DNA of 49,313 bases from Methanomassiliicoccus sp. (GCA_016109435.1 JAEILR010000031.1:1-49313); one strand, 5' to 3'. Counted from the first letter of the stretch, positions 39,577 to 48,989 are shown. Notes: generated by a model from the letters alone, not told the origin. Translations and numbers: made by a program.

Positions 39577-42339
39577 CTAACCTACGATCTGATCCGCTCT
39601 ACGAGTGCGGTACCTGGCCACTTTCTTTATCCCCGCGTCCGTAAAAAGCACCGCTACGGCGATCAGGCTCAAGATCCCCCAGTCCTCCGGACGCAGGGGC
39701 GCGGTGCCGAAGATCGGCTGCAGCGGGGGGAGGTAGATGATGAGCATCAGCGTACCGACCATCCACGCCAGTCCGGCGTAGATCCATGGGTTGCTCTGCC
39801 AGTCGGCGGTGTGGATCGGTGCGTCGAGGGTTCGCGAGCCGAGCAGGTTGGCCATCTGGGCGACCACGATCCCGGCGAAGACCATGGTGGTGCCCCGCAT
39901 GTATACTAGGGAATCAGACGGCAGGCTTTCGCCCAACGACCACCCACCCTCCATCCACACGTGGAAACAGGCGAGCATGGCCCCCGTCGCGATCACGGCT
40001 CCCAGGATCACCGAACGAGCTAGGAAATCAAGGTCGAACAGCCTTGAGCTGGCCGAGCGGGGCGGACGCTCCATGACCTTTGGCTCCGGCGGTTCCCGGC
40101 TAAGGGCCAGGGAGGGCGGGACGTCGATGATCAGGTCAATGGCCAGGATCTGCACCGCCAGGAGGGGCAAGGGTATTGCCAGGAGCCCGAACAGGACGTA
40201 GGGGATGAGCTCGGCCCAGTTGTGCGAGAACACGTAGGTGAGGAACTTCCTGATATTGTCGTATATGCCCCTGCCGAGCCTCACCGCCGTAACGATGGAC
40301 GAATAGCTGTCGTCCAGGAGGACCATGTCCGACGCCTCTCTGGCCACGTCGGTGCCGGACGCGCCCATGGCCACCCCGATGTCCGCTTCCTTCAGGGACG
40401 GGGCGTCGTTGGCGCCGTCCCCTGTGACGGCGACGACCTCCCCCATGGCCTTCAGCGTCCTCACTATCCTCCGCTTATGGTATGGGGTCGCCCGGGCGAA
40501 GATCAGGTTCGGCCCCTCCAGCGCGGTCCTCAGTTCATCGTCGTCCATGGCATCGAGGTCCCCGCCCTCGATCACCCGGGGCTCACCACCCTCGGCCAGA
40601 CCGACCTCCCGGGCGATGACCAGGGCGGTCGGACCGTAGTCGCCAGTGACGATGATGGTCCGGACCCCGGCGGTGCGTGAGGTCCTCACCCCGTCCAGGA
40701 CCTCCGGCCGGGGAGGATCGTACATCCCGGCGAGGCCCGCGAGGACCAGCCCGTTGACCTCCTGGGCCTCCTCGATGGGAGCGTCCATCGGCCGGTAAGC
40801 CACCGCGATCATGCGCAGCCCCCGGGCCGCCAGGCGTTCAGCGGCCGCCTCCGCTTCCTTTCTCCGGGCCTCATCGAGATCGACGACCCCTTCCGGGGTG
40901 AGGACGGCCCGGCACGCCGGAAGGACGGAATCGGGCGCGCCCTTGACGCAGGCGAGGCCTCCACCGTCGGCACGGTGGAAGGTGGTCATGCTCCTCCGCA
41001 CCGCGTCGAACGGCAGCATCGCCGTCAGGGGATGCTCCTCGCGGACGGCCTCGGGGTCGAGCCCGAGCTTCATGGCCGCGACCAGAAGGGCGCCCTCGGT
41101 CGGGTCTCCCACAACGCTCCACCGTCCCCTCTCCCGGTAGACCCTCGCGGTGCTGCAGAGCAACGCCCGCTCGAGGAGCAGGGTCAGGACCTTCAGCTCC
41201 CCTCCTTCCACCGCTCTGCCGTCGACGGTGAGGTCGCCCTCAGGAGAGTAGCCCGTCCCGGAAACGTCGATGATCGTTCCGCCGGCCCATATCTCGGTGA
41301 CGGTCATCTCCCCCCTGGTGATCGTCCCGGTCTTGTCGGTGCAGATCACGGTGACGCTGCCCAGGGTCTGCACCGAGGCCAGCCCCTTCACCAACACGTT
41401 GTGGCGACCCAGCTCCAGCAGGCTGATGGCCAGGGCCGTCGATATCGTCAGCTGCAGCCCTTCGGGGACGCATGCCACGATCACCCCGATCATCAGCAGC
41501 AGACTGTCATAGATGTCCAGACGGAAGAGCAGGCTGCCCAGGAAGAAGAAGGTCGTTCCCACCGCCAGGGCGATCACGAAATCGTACCTGGCCGCCCGGG
41601 CGATCTCCGCCTGCATGGGGCTGGGGGCCGGGCGCACCTCGCTGGTAAGGGAGGCGATCTCCCCGAAGCGGGTCCTCATGCCGGTCGAGTGGACGACCGC
41701 GACGCCCCGCCCCCGGGCCACGCTGGTCCCCATGAACAGGAGGTTGGGAGAGGCGGTCAGCGTCGCCTTCCTTCTCCCGACCGCGGCCGAGGTCCTTGAC
41801 TGGGGGGCGGACTCTCCGGTGAGGGGGACGTTGTTAGTCCACAGCCCGTAGCTCTCGATGAGCCTGGCGTCGGCCGGTATGCGGTCGCCTTCCTCCACCT
41901 GGACCACATCGCCGGGCACGAGGTCGGAGGCCGGGACCTTGGTCAGCTCCCCGTCCCGCAGCACCGTGGAGGCCTGAGGCAACCATTCCCGGAGGGTCTG
42001 CATGACCCTCTCCACCCTCCATTCCTGGAGCACGCTGAGGGCCGCGTTCAAAGCGACGATGATGAAAATGACGGCCCCCAGCTGGACGATCCCGCCGATC
42101 ACCGACAGCGTCCCGGCCAGGAGGAGCAGGAGGCTGAAGGGGTCGGCGATCAGGTGCAGGGCGCGGGAGAGCAGGGAAGGCGGCCGTCCGCTGGCGATCT
42201 CGTTCCTTCCGGCCGAGCGCAGGCGGGCTTCGGCCTCTCCAGCGGTCAGCCCCTCCTTCCCTGACCCCAGGTAGGAGGGGACCTCACCGGGGTCCATCGC
42301 TATCAGTCTCTCCGGGGAAGGGGCCTTCCAGTTCTCCAT
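39577..42339 (-). CDS. P-type cation-transporting ATPase, P2 type
   Basis: About 920 residues from ATG 42339 (MENWKAPSPERL); a GTG three codons upstream is the alternative. The phosphorylated Asp lies in CTDKTGTITRGEM. Other motifs are LTGES (actuator), VIVACVPEGLQLTIS (helix M4, with the PEGL of P2 pumps), TGDGANDAPSLKEADIGVAMG (hinge), and an N-terminal cation-ATPase domain (GLTAGEAEARLRSAGRNEI). About ten membrane segments are expected, ending in the C-terminal four-helix block. The ion cannot be told by eye, though calcium, sodium or proton pumps of this group are similar. It is convergent with iscU and divergent from pyrD. Confidence 0.92.
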   Translation of the reverse strand: MENWKAPSPERLIAMDPGEVPSYLGSGKEGLTAGEAEARLRSAGRNEIASGRPPSLLSRALHLIADPFSLLLLLAGTLSVIGGIVQLGAVIFIIVALNAALSVLQEWRVERVMQTLREWLPQASTVLRDGELTKVPASDLVPGDVVQVEEGDRIPADARLIESYGLWTNNVPLTGESAPQSRTSAAVGRRKATLTASPNLLFMGTSVARGRGVAVVHSTGMRTRFGEIASLTSEVRPAPSPMQAEIARAARYDFVIALAVGTTFFFLGSLLFRLDIYDSLLLMIGVIVACVPEGLQLTISTALAISLLELGRHNVLVKGLASVQTLGSVTVICTDKTGTITRGEMTVTEIWAGGTIIDVSGTGYSPEGDLTVDGRAVEGGELKVLTLLLERALLCSTARVYRERGRWSVVGDPTEGALLVAAMKLGLDPEAVREEHPLTAMLPFDAVRRSMTTFHRADGGGLACVKGAPDSVLPACRAVLTPEGVVDLDEARRKEAEAAAERLAARGLRMIAVAYRPMDAPIEEAQEVNGLVLAGLAGMYDPPRPEVLDGVRTSRTAGVRTIIVTGDYGPTALVIAREVGLAEGGEPRVIEGGDLDAMDDDELRTALEGPNLIFARATPYHKRRIVRTLKAMGEVVAVTGDGANDAPSLKEADIGVAMGASGTDVAREASDMVLLDDSYSSIVTAVRLGRGIYDNIRKFLTYVFSHNWAELIPYVLFGLLAIPLPLLAVQILAIDLIIDVPPSLALSREPPEPKVMERPPRSASSRLFDLDFLARSVILGAVIATGAMLACFHVWMEGGWSLGESLPSDSLVYMRGTTMVFAGIVVAQMANLLGSRTLDAPIHTADWQSNPWIYAGLAWMVGTLMLIIYLPPLQPIFGTAPLRPEDWGILSLIAVAVLFTDAGIKKVARYRTRRADQIVG

Positions 42340-42461
42340 CGGCGGCACCCCGCGGACGAACCGTCCGTTCGGTCATTACTAACGCACCGGAAGGCTAATG
42401 AAGAGGTGGCCGGCGTTCCGGCCACCGAAGGCTTATCATCCCGTTACGTAATCGGTCCTGG

Positions 42462-43376
42462 ATGATGTCCAAGCTCGAGGTGAGCTTCGCCGGCATGAGG
42501 CTGAGGAACCCCACCCTCCTGGCATCGGGAGTGATGGGAGAGACCGGCGATTCCCTGCTGAAGGTAGCGTCCGCCGGGGCCGGGGGGCTGGTCACCAAGT
42601 CCATCGGCCTGGAGGCGCGGAAAGGGTACCCTAACCCCACCCTGGTGGAGCTCGCGGACGGATACATCAACGCCATGGGCCTGCCCGGGCCGGGGATCGA
42701 CGCGTTCGCCGAGGAGATGGAGACCGCGAAGCGAGGCGGCGTGCCGATCATCGGCAGCTTGTTCGCCGCCACTCCCGGTGACTTCACCGCCCTGGCCGGG
42801 AGGATGGAAGAGTACGGCGCGGCGGCGGTGGAGCTGAACCTCAGCTGCCCCCACGCCAAAGGCTACGGCATGGAGGTGGGGGTCGATCCCGACGCGGTGA
42901 AGAGCATCGTTTCCGAGGTCAAGGGATCGGTGGGCATCCCGGTCCTGGCCAAACTGACGCCGAACACCCACCGGCTTGTGGAGGTCGCCCGCGCGGTCGA
43001 GTCCGCGGGCGGGGACGGCATCGTCGCCATCAACACCGTCAAGGCGATGGCCATATCGGTGGAGGCGAAACGGCCGGTGCTGTACAACCGGACCGGCGGA
43101 TTGTCCGGCCCGGCGGTCAAGGGGGTGGGGCTGAGATGCGTGTACGAGCTGTACGAGGCGGTGGACCTTCCTCTGATGGGCGTCGGCGGGGTCGAGAGCG
43201 CCCGCGACGCGCTGGAGTACATGATGGCCGGCGCCGCGGCGGTGCAGGTGGGCAGTGCAGTGGGGAGGAAGGGTTTGGGCGTGTTCGGCGCCATCTGCGA
43301 CGGCCTCTCGGAATACATGGCCGAGGCCGGGGTCAAGGACCTCGGAGAGATCGTGGGGGTGGCCCATGTTCAGTGA
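42462..43376 (+). CDS. pyrD: Dihydroorotate dehydrogenase, class 1B catalytic subunit
   Basis: A 304-residue flavoprotein that oxidises dihydroorotate to orotate in pyrimidine synthesis. Signatures are NPTLLASGVMGET, GLVTKSIGLEARKGYPNPTL, NAMGLPGPG, NLSCPHAKGYG with the class 1 active-site Cys (SCPHA), AKLTPN, and GVGGVESARDALEYMMAGAAAVQVG (FMN phosphate site). It overlaps pyrK by 11 bases, as expected for the two-subunit NAD-dependent class 1B enzyme. ATG 42462 and 42465 are adjacent candidate starts. Confidence 0.95.
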   Translation: MMSKLEVSFAGMRLRNPTLLASGVMGETGDSLLKVASAGAGGLVTKSIGLEARKGYPNPTLVELADGYINAMGLPGPGIDAFAEEMETAKRGGVPIIGSLFAATPGDFTALAGRMEEYGAAAVELNLSCPHAKGYGMEVGVDPDAVKSIVSEVKGSVGIPVLAKLTPNTHRLVEVARAVESAGGDGIVAINTVKAMAISVEAKRPVLYNRTGGLSGPAVKGVGLRCVYELYEAVDLPLMGVGGVESARDALEYMMAGAAAVQVGSAVGRKGLGVFGAICDGLSEYMAEAGVKDLGEIVGVAHVQ

Positions 43377-44133
43377 GGTCGTCAAGATCATGGAGAAGGT
43401 CGAGGAAGGCAAGGGCATCACCACCCTGCGCTTCCTCCTGCCCGAATGCGGTTCACCGGGACAGTTCATCATGGTATGGGTCCCGGGAGTGGACGAAATT
43501 CCGATGTCCCTGTCCTACTGCGGGGATCGTGGAGGGATCACCGTCAAAGAGGTCGGGGAGGCCACCAGGGCGCTATCCGGCCTCCGCCCCGGGGACGTTC
43601 TGGGCGTTCGAGGGCCGTACGGTCGGGGCTGGGGCCTGTCGGCTGGCAGGACGCTCTGCGTCGGCGGGGGCGTGGGCATGGCCCCCATCATGACCGCGGT
43701 CGAAGCGCTGGGACGGAAAGCGGACGTGGCCATCGGGGCGCGCAACGCCGGTGAGATCATCTTCGAGTCCCGGGCTCGCGCCGCCTCCGGTGACGTCAGG
43801 GTCACCACCGACGACGGCAGCTACGGGGAGAAGGGTACGGTGGTCGCCCTGGCCGACCGGATGATGAAGGAGAAGCGCTACGACATGGTCCTGGGCTGCG
43901 GCCCCGAGGTCATGAACAAATATCTCCTAAAAGCATGCCAGGACAACGATGTTCGATGCCAGCTGTCCCTCGAACGGCTGATGAAGTGCGGGGCCGGCCT
44001 GTGCGGATCGTGCGTCATCGACGGTCTGAGAGTATGCGCCGACGGGCCGGTGTTCAGCGGCGAGGACGTGGCCAGGATGACCGAGTTCGGGAAGTGGAAG
44101 CGGGACGATGCCGGCCTCAGAGTGAAGTTGTAG
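43366..44133 (+). CDS. pyrK: Dihydroorotate dehydrogenase electron-transfer subunit
   Basis: A 255-residue partner of PyrD. It has the FAD-binding region (PGQFIMVWVPG, PMSLSYCG), the NAD-binding CVGGGVGMAPIM and a [2Fe-2S] site near the C-terminus with Cys in MKCGAGLCGSCVIDGLRVC. It passes electrons from PyrD to NAD. The start at ATG 43366 lies inside pyrD. The stop is TAG, and the 3' end overlaps the convergent homocitrate synthase gene by 17 bases. Confidence 0.94.
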   Translation: MFSEVVKIMEKVEEGKGITTLRFLLPECGSPGQFIMVWVPGVDEIPMSLSYCGDRGGITVKEVGEATRALSGLRPGDVLGVRGPYGRGWGLSAGRTLCVGGGVGMAPIMTAVEALGRKADVAIGARNAGEIIFESRARAASGDVRVTTDDGSYGEKGTVVALADRMMKEKRYDMVLGCGPEVMNKYLLKACQDNDVRCQLSLERLMKCGAGLCGSCVIDGLRVCADGPVFSGEDVARMTEFGKWKRDDAGLRVKL

Positions 44134-45286
44134 GGATGACCTGGGCGACGATGGCGTTGAACTCGGCGTTGCTCACCCTTCCCTTCTTCTCGCCCAGTTC
44201 CTTGATGCGCCGGCAGATTTCGATGGCCTGCTGGTCGGTGGCCTGCACCCGCATCTCCTCCAGCCTCGCCTTCACGTAGTTGACCCCGGTCTTCTTGCCC
44301 ATGATGATGTGGCGCTCGTTGCCGACCGCCTCGGGCGGAATGGACTCGTAGGTCATGGGGCAGTTCAGTATGGCCGCCACGTGGATGCCGGACTCGTGGG
44401 CGAAGACGTTGGTGCCGACCAGCGGCTGGTTCCTTGGCTTGTGAAGCCCCGATGCGGCGCAGACGTAGTCGGACAGGGCCTTCATCTTGGTGCAGTCGAT
44501 GCCTATGTCCGTCCCGTAGAGGTACTTCAACGCCACCGCGAACTGTTCCAGCGGCACGTTCCCGGCCCGCTCCCCGATCCCATTGACGGTGGTGGTCACC
44601 GCCGCCGCTCCGGCCTTCACCCCGGCGATGGCGTTGGCGGTGGCGAGCCCGAAATCATTGTGCAGGTGGAGGGCTACCGGCACCCTGACCTCTCTGCTGG
44701 CGCGGGATACCAGGTCGGTGATGGCCTCCGGCGTCGCGCAGCCGAGCGTGTCCGTCACCCCGACCCTGACCGCGCCGTTGGCCTCGGAATGTCGGTAGAA
44801 CTGCATCAGGAACTCGAGGTCGGTCCGAGTGGTGTCCTCGGCGCTGACCGAGGCCGGCACGCCCCTCGCCTTGCAGTGATCGAGCGCGTCGGCGGTCATG
44901 GCCAAGACCTCCTCCCGGGTCTTCTTCATCTTGTACCTCAGGTGGATCTCAGAGGTTCCGACGAACAGGAGGACCATGTCCACCCCGGCGTCCACCGCGG
45001 CGTCGATGTCCCCTTTCATCACCCGGGATAGCGCCAGGATGTCCGCCTTCAGGCCCAGGGACGATATCTCCTTGATGGTCCTGACCTCGTTCTCCGAGAC
45101 CGCGGGGAATCCCGCCTCGATCTGATGGACCCCGGCATCGTCCAGCATCCTCGCGATGGCCACCTTCTGCTCCGGCGAGAATGCCACTCCAGGGGTCTGC
45201 TCGCCGTCGCGGAGGGTGGAATCGTACACGACCACCTTCGTCCCCTTGAGCAGGGGATTGTAAGGGCTGACCGCTACCTTGTCCAT
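44117..45286 (-). CDS. aksA: Homocitrate synthase-type enzyme (AksA/NifV-like)
   Basis: A 389-residue member of the isopropylmalate/homocitrate synthase family. The catalytic start is YDSTLRDGEQTPGVAF. Metal ligands appear in HLHNDFGLATANAIAG, and other family signatures are TDTLGCATPEAI, NGIGERAGNVPLE and HESGIHVAAIL. It lacks the C-terminal leucine-feedback domain of LeuA, so homocitrate or a related chain extension is likelier. In methanogens AksA makes the 2-oxoacid precursor of coenzyme B, which fits the guessed host. NifV or citramalate synthase cannot be fully excluded. Confidence 0.85.
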   Translation of the reverse strand: MDKVAVSPYNPLLKGTKVVVYDSTLRDGEQTPGVAFSPEQKVAIARMLDDAGVHQIEAGFPAVSENEVRTIKEISSLGLKADILALSRVMKGDIDAAVDAGVDMVLLFVGTSEIHLRYKMKKTREEVLAMTADALDHCKARGVPASVSAEDTTRTDLEFLMQFYRHSEANGAVRVGVTDTLGCATPEAITDLVSRASREVRVPVALHLHNDFGLATANAIAGVKAGAAAVTTTVNGIGERAGNVPLEQFAVALKYLYGTDIGIDCTKMKALSDYVCAASGLHKPRNQPLVGTNVFAHESGIHVAAILNCPMTYESIPPEAVGNERHIIMGKKTGVNYVKARLEEMRVQATDQQAIEICRRIKELGEKKGRVSNAEFNAIVAQVIPTTSL

Positions 45287-45429
45287 GCCGGGTCAATAAG
45301 GGAATTGCCTTAAAATTGTATTTGACGACCGGTCAGCCGGGCGGAAGGGAACGAGGTCATTATGAATATTATATTTCTTGGTAGAAATACATATAAGCCT
45401 CGACGCCATTGGTGCGGCGGAGAAATCGA

Positions 45430-45630
45430 ATGGACTGCCCCAAATGCGGCAAGGAGATGGACCACGGGTTCATACGCGCGGAGAGCTTCATCGGAGGGGT
45501 CAAGTGGATGGCCGAGAAGAGCTCCAAGAGCCTGGGCATGGAGGGGCTGGCCAAGCCGGACGCGCTGGGGTTCTGCTTCCTGGAAGGTTACCGCTGCCGG
45601 GACTGCCGCAACATTGTTATCCAATACTGA
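45430..45630 (+). CDS. Small zinc-ribbon protein
   Basis: A 66-residue protein from ATG 45430 (MDCPKCGKEMDHGF). Two CxxC pairs, CPKC near the start and CRDC near the end, form a likely zinc ribbon. Between them are GGVKWMAEKSSKSL and GFCFLEGYRCR. A TATA-like string (acatataag) about 40 bases upstream would start transcription close to the ATG. It is divergent from aksA and followed by a small membrane protein gene 15 bases later. The fold resembles the widespread DUF6487-like zinc-ribbon proteins. Role unknown. Confidence 0.72.
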   Translation: MDCPKCGKEMDHGFIRAESFIGGVKWMAEKSSKSLGMEGLAKPDALGFCFLEGYRCRDCRNIVIQY

Positions 45631-45645
45631 CGCTCATCCGACGAT

Positions 45646-45846
45646 ATGACCGATGACGCCCCGTCCCGCTTTCCACGGCTGAGGAAGTACGAGCTGAGGA
45701 TCAACCTCGCCCTTACCATAGTCTTCCTCATTTTGTTGGCGGCCGGCGTGCTCCTTAATTCGGGCGTCATCGCCGGGCTGAGCTTCCTAATGGTCATCTT
45801 TTTCGCCACGTACACCGTGTACGCCTATGTCCGCCGGGACCTGTGA
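45646..45846 (+). CDS. Small two-helix membrane protein
   Basis: A 66-residue protein with two hydrophobic segments (INLALTIVFLILLAAGVLL and VIAGLSFLMVIFFATYTVYAYV) joined by a short loop, and a basic C-terminus (RRDL). It follows the zinc-ribbon gene by 15 bases on the same strand, so the two may be co-transcribed. Its 3' end overlaps the convergent gene by 22 bases. Function unknown. Confidence 0.65.
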   Translation: MTDDAPSRFPRLRKYELRINLALTIVFLILLAAGVLLNSGVIAGLSFLMVIFFATYTVYAYVRRDL

Positions 45847-46400
45847 CCGCCGAAGCGAGGCACCGCCCGGAAGAACGGCCAGCCCGGAGCGCGCTCCAAC
45901 CGAAAGATCAGGAGCGTCGCCAGAATGGGCAGGATAGTCAACATCGCCGGTACGAATATGATCTCCGGAACGCCGAAAGCGGAGATGGAGTACTTGGACG
46001 CCTCCACCGTCCCGGTGAACCGCTTCTCCACCACCGAGCCGTCCGGGCCACTGGCCAGCACGTACACGGTGTAGGGGTAGGTACCCTCAACCTCGCTGGG
46101 CATTCTCTCCGGGGCGCTGACGAACTCCCTGGTCTCCCCGGGGGCGATGGTCGCCGCGCCGTCGAAGACCCGGTAGTACGTAGGGGTGCCGGGCCATACG
46201 ATGGTCACCGCGACCCAGTTCACGACCATATTCTGCCCCCCGGTGTTGGTGACCGTTACTCTGAGATCCTCGTCGAAGTTTATGTGCACCGGGCCCTCGA
46301 AGCTGGCGCTTCCGGACCAGTCCGCTGTAGCGCTTCCGGCGAGGGTCAGAGATACGATCGCGAGAATGGCGAAGGTCAATACGCCGCGGGTCGCCGACAT
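45825..46400 (-). CDS. Secreted membrane-anchored protein
   Basis: About 191 residues from ATG 46400 (MSATRGVLTF), where a signal peptide begins: ILAIVSLTLAGSATA, with likely cleavage before DWSG. The frame is open upstream, but that part is not protein-like. The middle is a beta-rich domain (INFDEDLRVTVTNTGGQNMVVNW...). A C-terminal membrane helix (IIFVPAMLTILPILATLLIF) and basic tail anchor it. This is the layout of many archaeal surface proteins. Function unknown. Confidence 0.7.
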   Translation of the reverse strand: MSATRGVLTFAILAIVSLTLAGSATADWSGSASFEGPVHINFDEDLRVTVTNTGGQNMVVNWVAVTIVWPGTPTYYRVFDGAATIAPGETREFVSAPERMPSEVEGTYPYTVYVLASGPDGSVVEKRFTGTVEASKYSISAFGVPEIIFVPAMLTILPILATLLIFRLERAPGWPFFRAVPRFGGHRSRRT

Positions 46401-46532
46401 CGGTAGGGATGAGGGCCGGTCAGGGCGATAAAGTTTGCTGGCCCACTGGCACGGCAACAGTGATCTGAACGGGCGCTTGGGGGGGGGGCCGCCGGGAAAA
46501 ACGATTTGTAACTCCGTCGCAATCTTCGCATC

Positions 46533-46988
46533 ATGAAGGCCGTGGCCCGCTCGCAGGACAATCCCAACTTCATCAAGATGTACCACGGCAACCTAGAGAT
46601 CAACGTGCCCCGGAGGCTGTTCCGCGACGGGACGGCTAACATAATACCGTCGGAGGAGGAGGCGTTCCGCAGGACGCTGAGGTCCAGGTACCCGTGGCTG
46701 AGCAGGTATGCTCTGGACGAGGTGATGAAGGGTGCGCGGGAAGCGATGGCCGATCACATCGAGCGGTCGAAGAAGGCTCATGAGCGGGCGAGGGAACATC
46801 TCGCTCACGGCCGTACCAGGGTGGCGCTGAAGATACTGGAGGACCAATTGGTGGACGAGCCGGAGGACGCGGAAGCATGGTACGCCGCGGCCGAGGTCCT
46901 GTTCAAGCTGGACCGCTCGGAGGACGCTTTCCGGGCCATGAGCCGGGCACGATCGTTATCGAAGACCGTCAGCCGAAAAGAGCCGTGA
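46533..46988 (+). CDS. TPR-like protein
   Basis: A 151-residue protein. The N-terminus (MKAVARSQDNPNFIKMYHGN...) is of unknown kind. The second half contains helical repeats of tetratricopeptide style: HERAREHLAHGRTRVALKIL, then DEPEDAEAWYAAAEVLFKLDRSEDAFRAMSRARSL, with the A-x-x-x-A and Asp-Ala spacing of TPRs. It may mediate protein contacts. The last 20 bases overlap the convergent gene. A run of ten G residues (46479-46488) lies in its upstream region. Confidence 0.65.
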   Translation: MKAVARSQDNPNFIKMYHGNLEINVPRRLFRDGTANIIPSEEEAFRRTLRSRYPWLSRYALDEVMKGAREAMADHIERSKKAHERAREHLAHGRTRVALKILEDQLVDEPEDAEAWYAAAEVLFKLDRSEDAFRAMSRARSLSKTVSRKEP

Positions 46989-47808
46989 TGGCATCGGCCA
47001 CCTCTTTCACGGTGGCCCCCCAAGGCACGATGGCGAGATCTCCCTTGATCCTGTAGCCTTCGCGGACCTTGCAGCACTTGACCAGGCGCTTCCGACCATC
47101 CTGGGGCGCGAGCTCCTGGGGGCACATCTCGATCCTCCCGACCTCGGAGCGGTACAGGGAGCGGTATATGCGCAGCGAGAGATCGCAGCCGACCAGGGTC
47201 ACCTCCCGGTCGATCACCGGCACCTGGTCCAGATAGAACACCGGCCGATCGGAGCGAAGCCCGGAGGCCTGGCAGGGGAAGAGGACCCCTTCGGTGTTGA
47301 CCTCCTGGGCCAGCGAGTTCAGGTCGATCTCGTGGAACTCGGGGACGACGGGCAGGTCGACCATGCCTGCAGAGAGAGCGCGGGAAACCAGGACCGACAG
47401 CTTGGACGGGGACGGCGGGACGACGTCAAGAACCTGCAGCTCGAGGACCTCCTCGGGCTGGACGAAGGAGATGTGGCCGAACAGCCCCTGGACGACCACG
47501 GTGCGGCCGGGGTGCCCCTTCGCCACCGCGGCCATGGCCGGGCCGTTGAGGACGTCCACGCTCTCGTCCTCGATCAGGACGGTCGTGTCCGGCAGGGATA
47601 TGATCTCGTGCTCGATGATCGGGCGGAACAGCTCCACCCCATCCTCTTTCACGACCCGGACGACCGCGAGGTCGCTGCCGTTCCTCAGGACGTAATGATC
47701 ACAGCGGGTGTACGCCTTCTTCCCCGCGATCTCTCGTTCGATGTTCCCGGCGGTCAGGGGGAAGCGTACCTCCTTCACCGCCACGTCCTTGCAGTGCCCA
47801 GGCAGCAT
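46969..47808 (-). CDS. Conserved-looking archaeal protein, unknown function
   Basis: A 279-residue protein from ATG 47808 (MLPGHCKDVAVKEVRFPL). I prefer this to ATG 47820 because the TATA box in the palindrome (47826-47843) predicts a transcript starting near 47808. It appears globular and beta-rich, with several Cys (CDHYV, FPCQAS, EMCPQEL, VKCCKVREG) that might bind metal. There is no signal or membrane segment and no catalytic motif I know. Leaderless transcription under a palindromic operator suggests tight control. Confidence 0.68.
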   Translation of the reverse strand: MLPGHCKDVAVKEVRFPLTAGNIEREIAGKKAYTRCDHYVLRNGSDLAVVRVVKEDGVELFRPIIEHEIISLPDTTVLIEDESVDVLNGPAMAAVAKGHPGRTVVVQGLFGHISFVQPEEVLELQVLDVVPPSPSKLSVLVSRALSAGMVDLPVVPEFHEIDLNSLAQEVNTEGVLFPCQASGLRSDRPVFYLDQVPVIDREVTLVGCDLSLRIYRSLYRSEVGRIEMCPQELAPQDGRKRLVKCCKVREGYRIKGDLAIVPWGATVKEVADAITALFG

Positions 47809-47825
47809 CGCCGAGAGCACTCCAT

Positions 47826-47843
47826 CAGGATTATATAATCCTG
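47826..47843. promoter_or_regulatory. 18-bp perfect palindrome over a TATA box
   Basis: CAGGATTATATAATCCTG is its own reverse complement and contains TTATATAA. On the minus strand it lies about 25 bases before ATG 47808, the expected distance for a leaderless transcript. A regulator bound here would block TBP. Confidence 0.6.
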
Positions 47844-48008
47844 TTCAGGAGCGCCTCGGATGACCTGACCTTATCCAGTTCGATGGATATCGATCGATAC
47901 GCCATGCTCTTCAGGCCTTAGTCATGTTCCATTCATCAATATGGTGAGGACATTTCGTCCGCAACGACAACCAAAGCTTAATGTCGTTCAGGATAGAACC
48001 TATGGAGC

Positions 48009-48989
48009 ATGATGAGCGAGGGCGTAGTCAAGGGCAAGGAGCTGATTATCCAGCGCACTTTCAAGGCAGATCCTAAGCGGGTCTGGACCGCATGGACGGA
48101 CCCTGAGACATTCAAGGCGTGGTGGGGGCCCAGGGGCTTCACCACCCCAGTGAGCAGGATCGACCTCCGCGTGGGGGGAAAGAACCTCAGCGCCATGCGC
48201 TCCCCCGACGGGAAGGACTTCTGGTCCACCGGAACTTACAAGGAAATAGTTCCGATGTCCAAGATAGTCGTTACTGACTCGTTCGCCGACGCCGAAGGCA
48301 ACGTCGTGCCGGCATCCAACTATGGTATGCCTGGGAACTGGCCGCTGGAATTGCTCATTACCGTGACGTTCAGGGAGAAGGACGGCGGTACGGAGATGGA
48401 GCTCGTGCACGAAGGGCTCCCCGAGGGAATGGCTAAGGAGTCGACCAAGGCCGGCTGGAACGAGTCGTTCGACAAGCTCGATGAATACCTGGCAACGGGA
48501 AAGGTCGCCATGCCCAAGACCATCGTCATCGCCAACCCGGGCGTACAGGAGCTGTTGATACGGAGGACCTTCGATGCCCCTCGCCAGCTTGCGTTCAAGG
48601 CCCTAACGGACCCTGAGCTGATTCCACAGTGGTGGGGACCGGCGATGTACAAGACCACCATCGATAAGCTGGAGGCCCGGGCGGGCGGGGCATGGAGGTT
48701 CCGGCAGAAGGACGATAAGGGGAACGAGTTCGCCTTCCGCGGGGTCTTCCACACCATCCGGTCCCCGGAGCTGATCATCCAGACGTTCGAGTACGAGCCC
48801 ATGGCCGATCATGTGGAGCTGCAGACCGCCACCCTGGAGGAGAAGGACGGAAGAACGCTTTACAATGTCAAGTCGGTGTATCTCTCGGTCGAGGACCGGG
48901 ACGGGGAGCTGAACGCGGGCATGGAAGCGGGAATGAACGAGGGCTTCGACCGCCTGGACGCCTTGTTGGAGAAGATGAAGCGAGGGTGA
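48009..48989 (+). CDS. Tandem AHSA1/SRPBCC-domain protein
   Basis: A 326-residue protein with two copies of the AHSA1 (activator of Hsp90 ATPase-like) SRPBCC domain. Repeat 1: IIQRTFKADPKRVWTAWTDP ... FKAWWGPRGF. Repeat 2: LIRRTFDAPRQLAFKALTDP ... IPQWWGPAMY. Each ends with ...GW/NE-FDKLDEYL or GFDRLDALLEKM. The duplication is unmistakable. These folds bind hydrophobic ligands in a central cavity. Two domains in one chain suggest an internal gene duplication. The start may be either of two adjacent ATG codons, and ggag precedes both. Confidence 0.88.
   Translation: MMSEGVVKGKELIIQRTFKADPKRVWTAWTDPETFKAWWGPRGFTTPVSRIDLRVGGKNLSAMRSPDGKDFWSTGTYKEIVPMSKIVVTDSFADAEGNVVPASNYGMPGNWPLELLITVTFREKDGGTEMELVHEGLPEGMAKESTKAGWNESFDKLDEYLATGKVAMPKTIVIANPGVQELLIRRTFDAPRQLAFKALTDPELIPQWWGPAMYKTTIDKLEARAGGAWRFRQKDDKGNEFAFRGVFHTIRSPELIIQTFEYEPMADHVELQTATLEEKDGRTLYNVKSVYLSVEDRDGELNAGMEAGMNEGFDRLDALLEKMKRG

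Noticed and set aside
46479-46488. Run of ten G residues between divergent genes
   Set aside because: Could suggest phase variation, but a single run in a GC-rich genome without a linked contingency gene is weak evidence.
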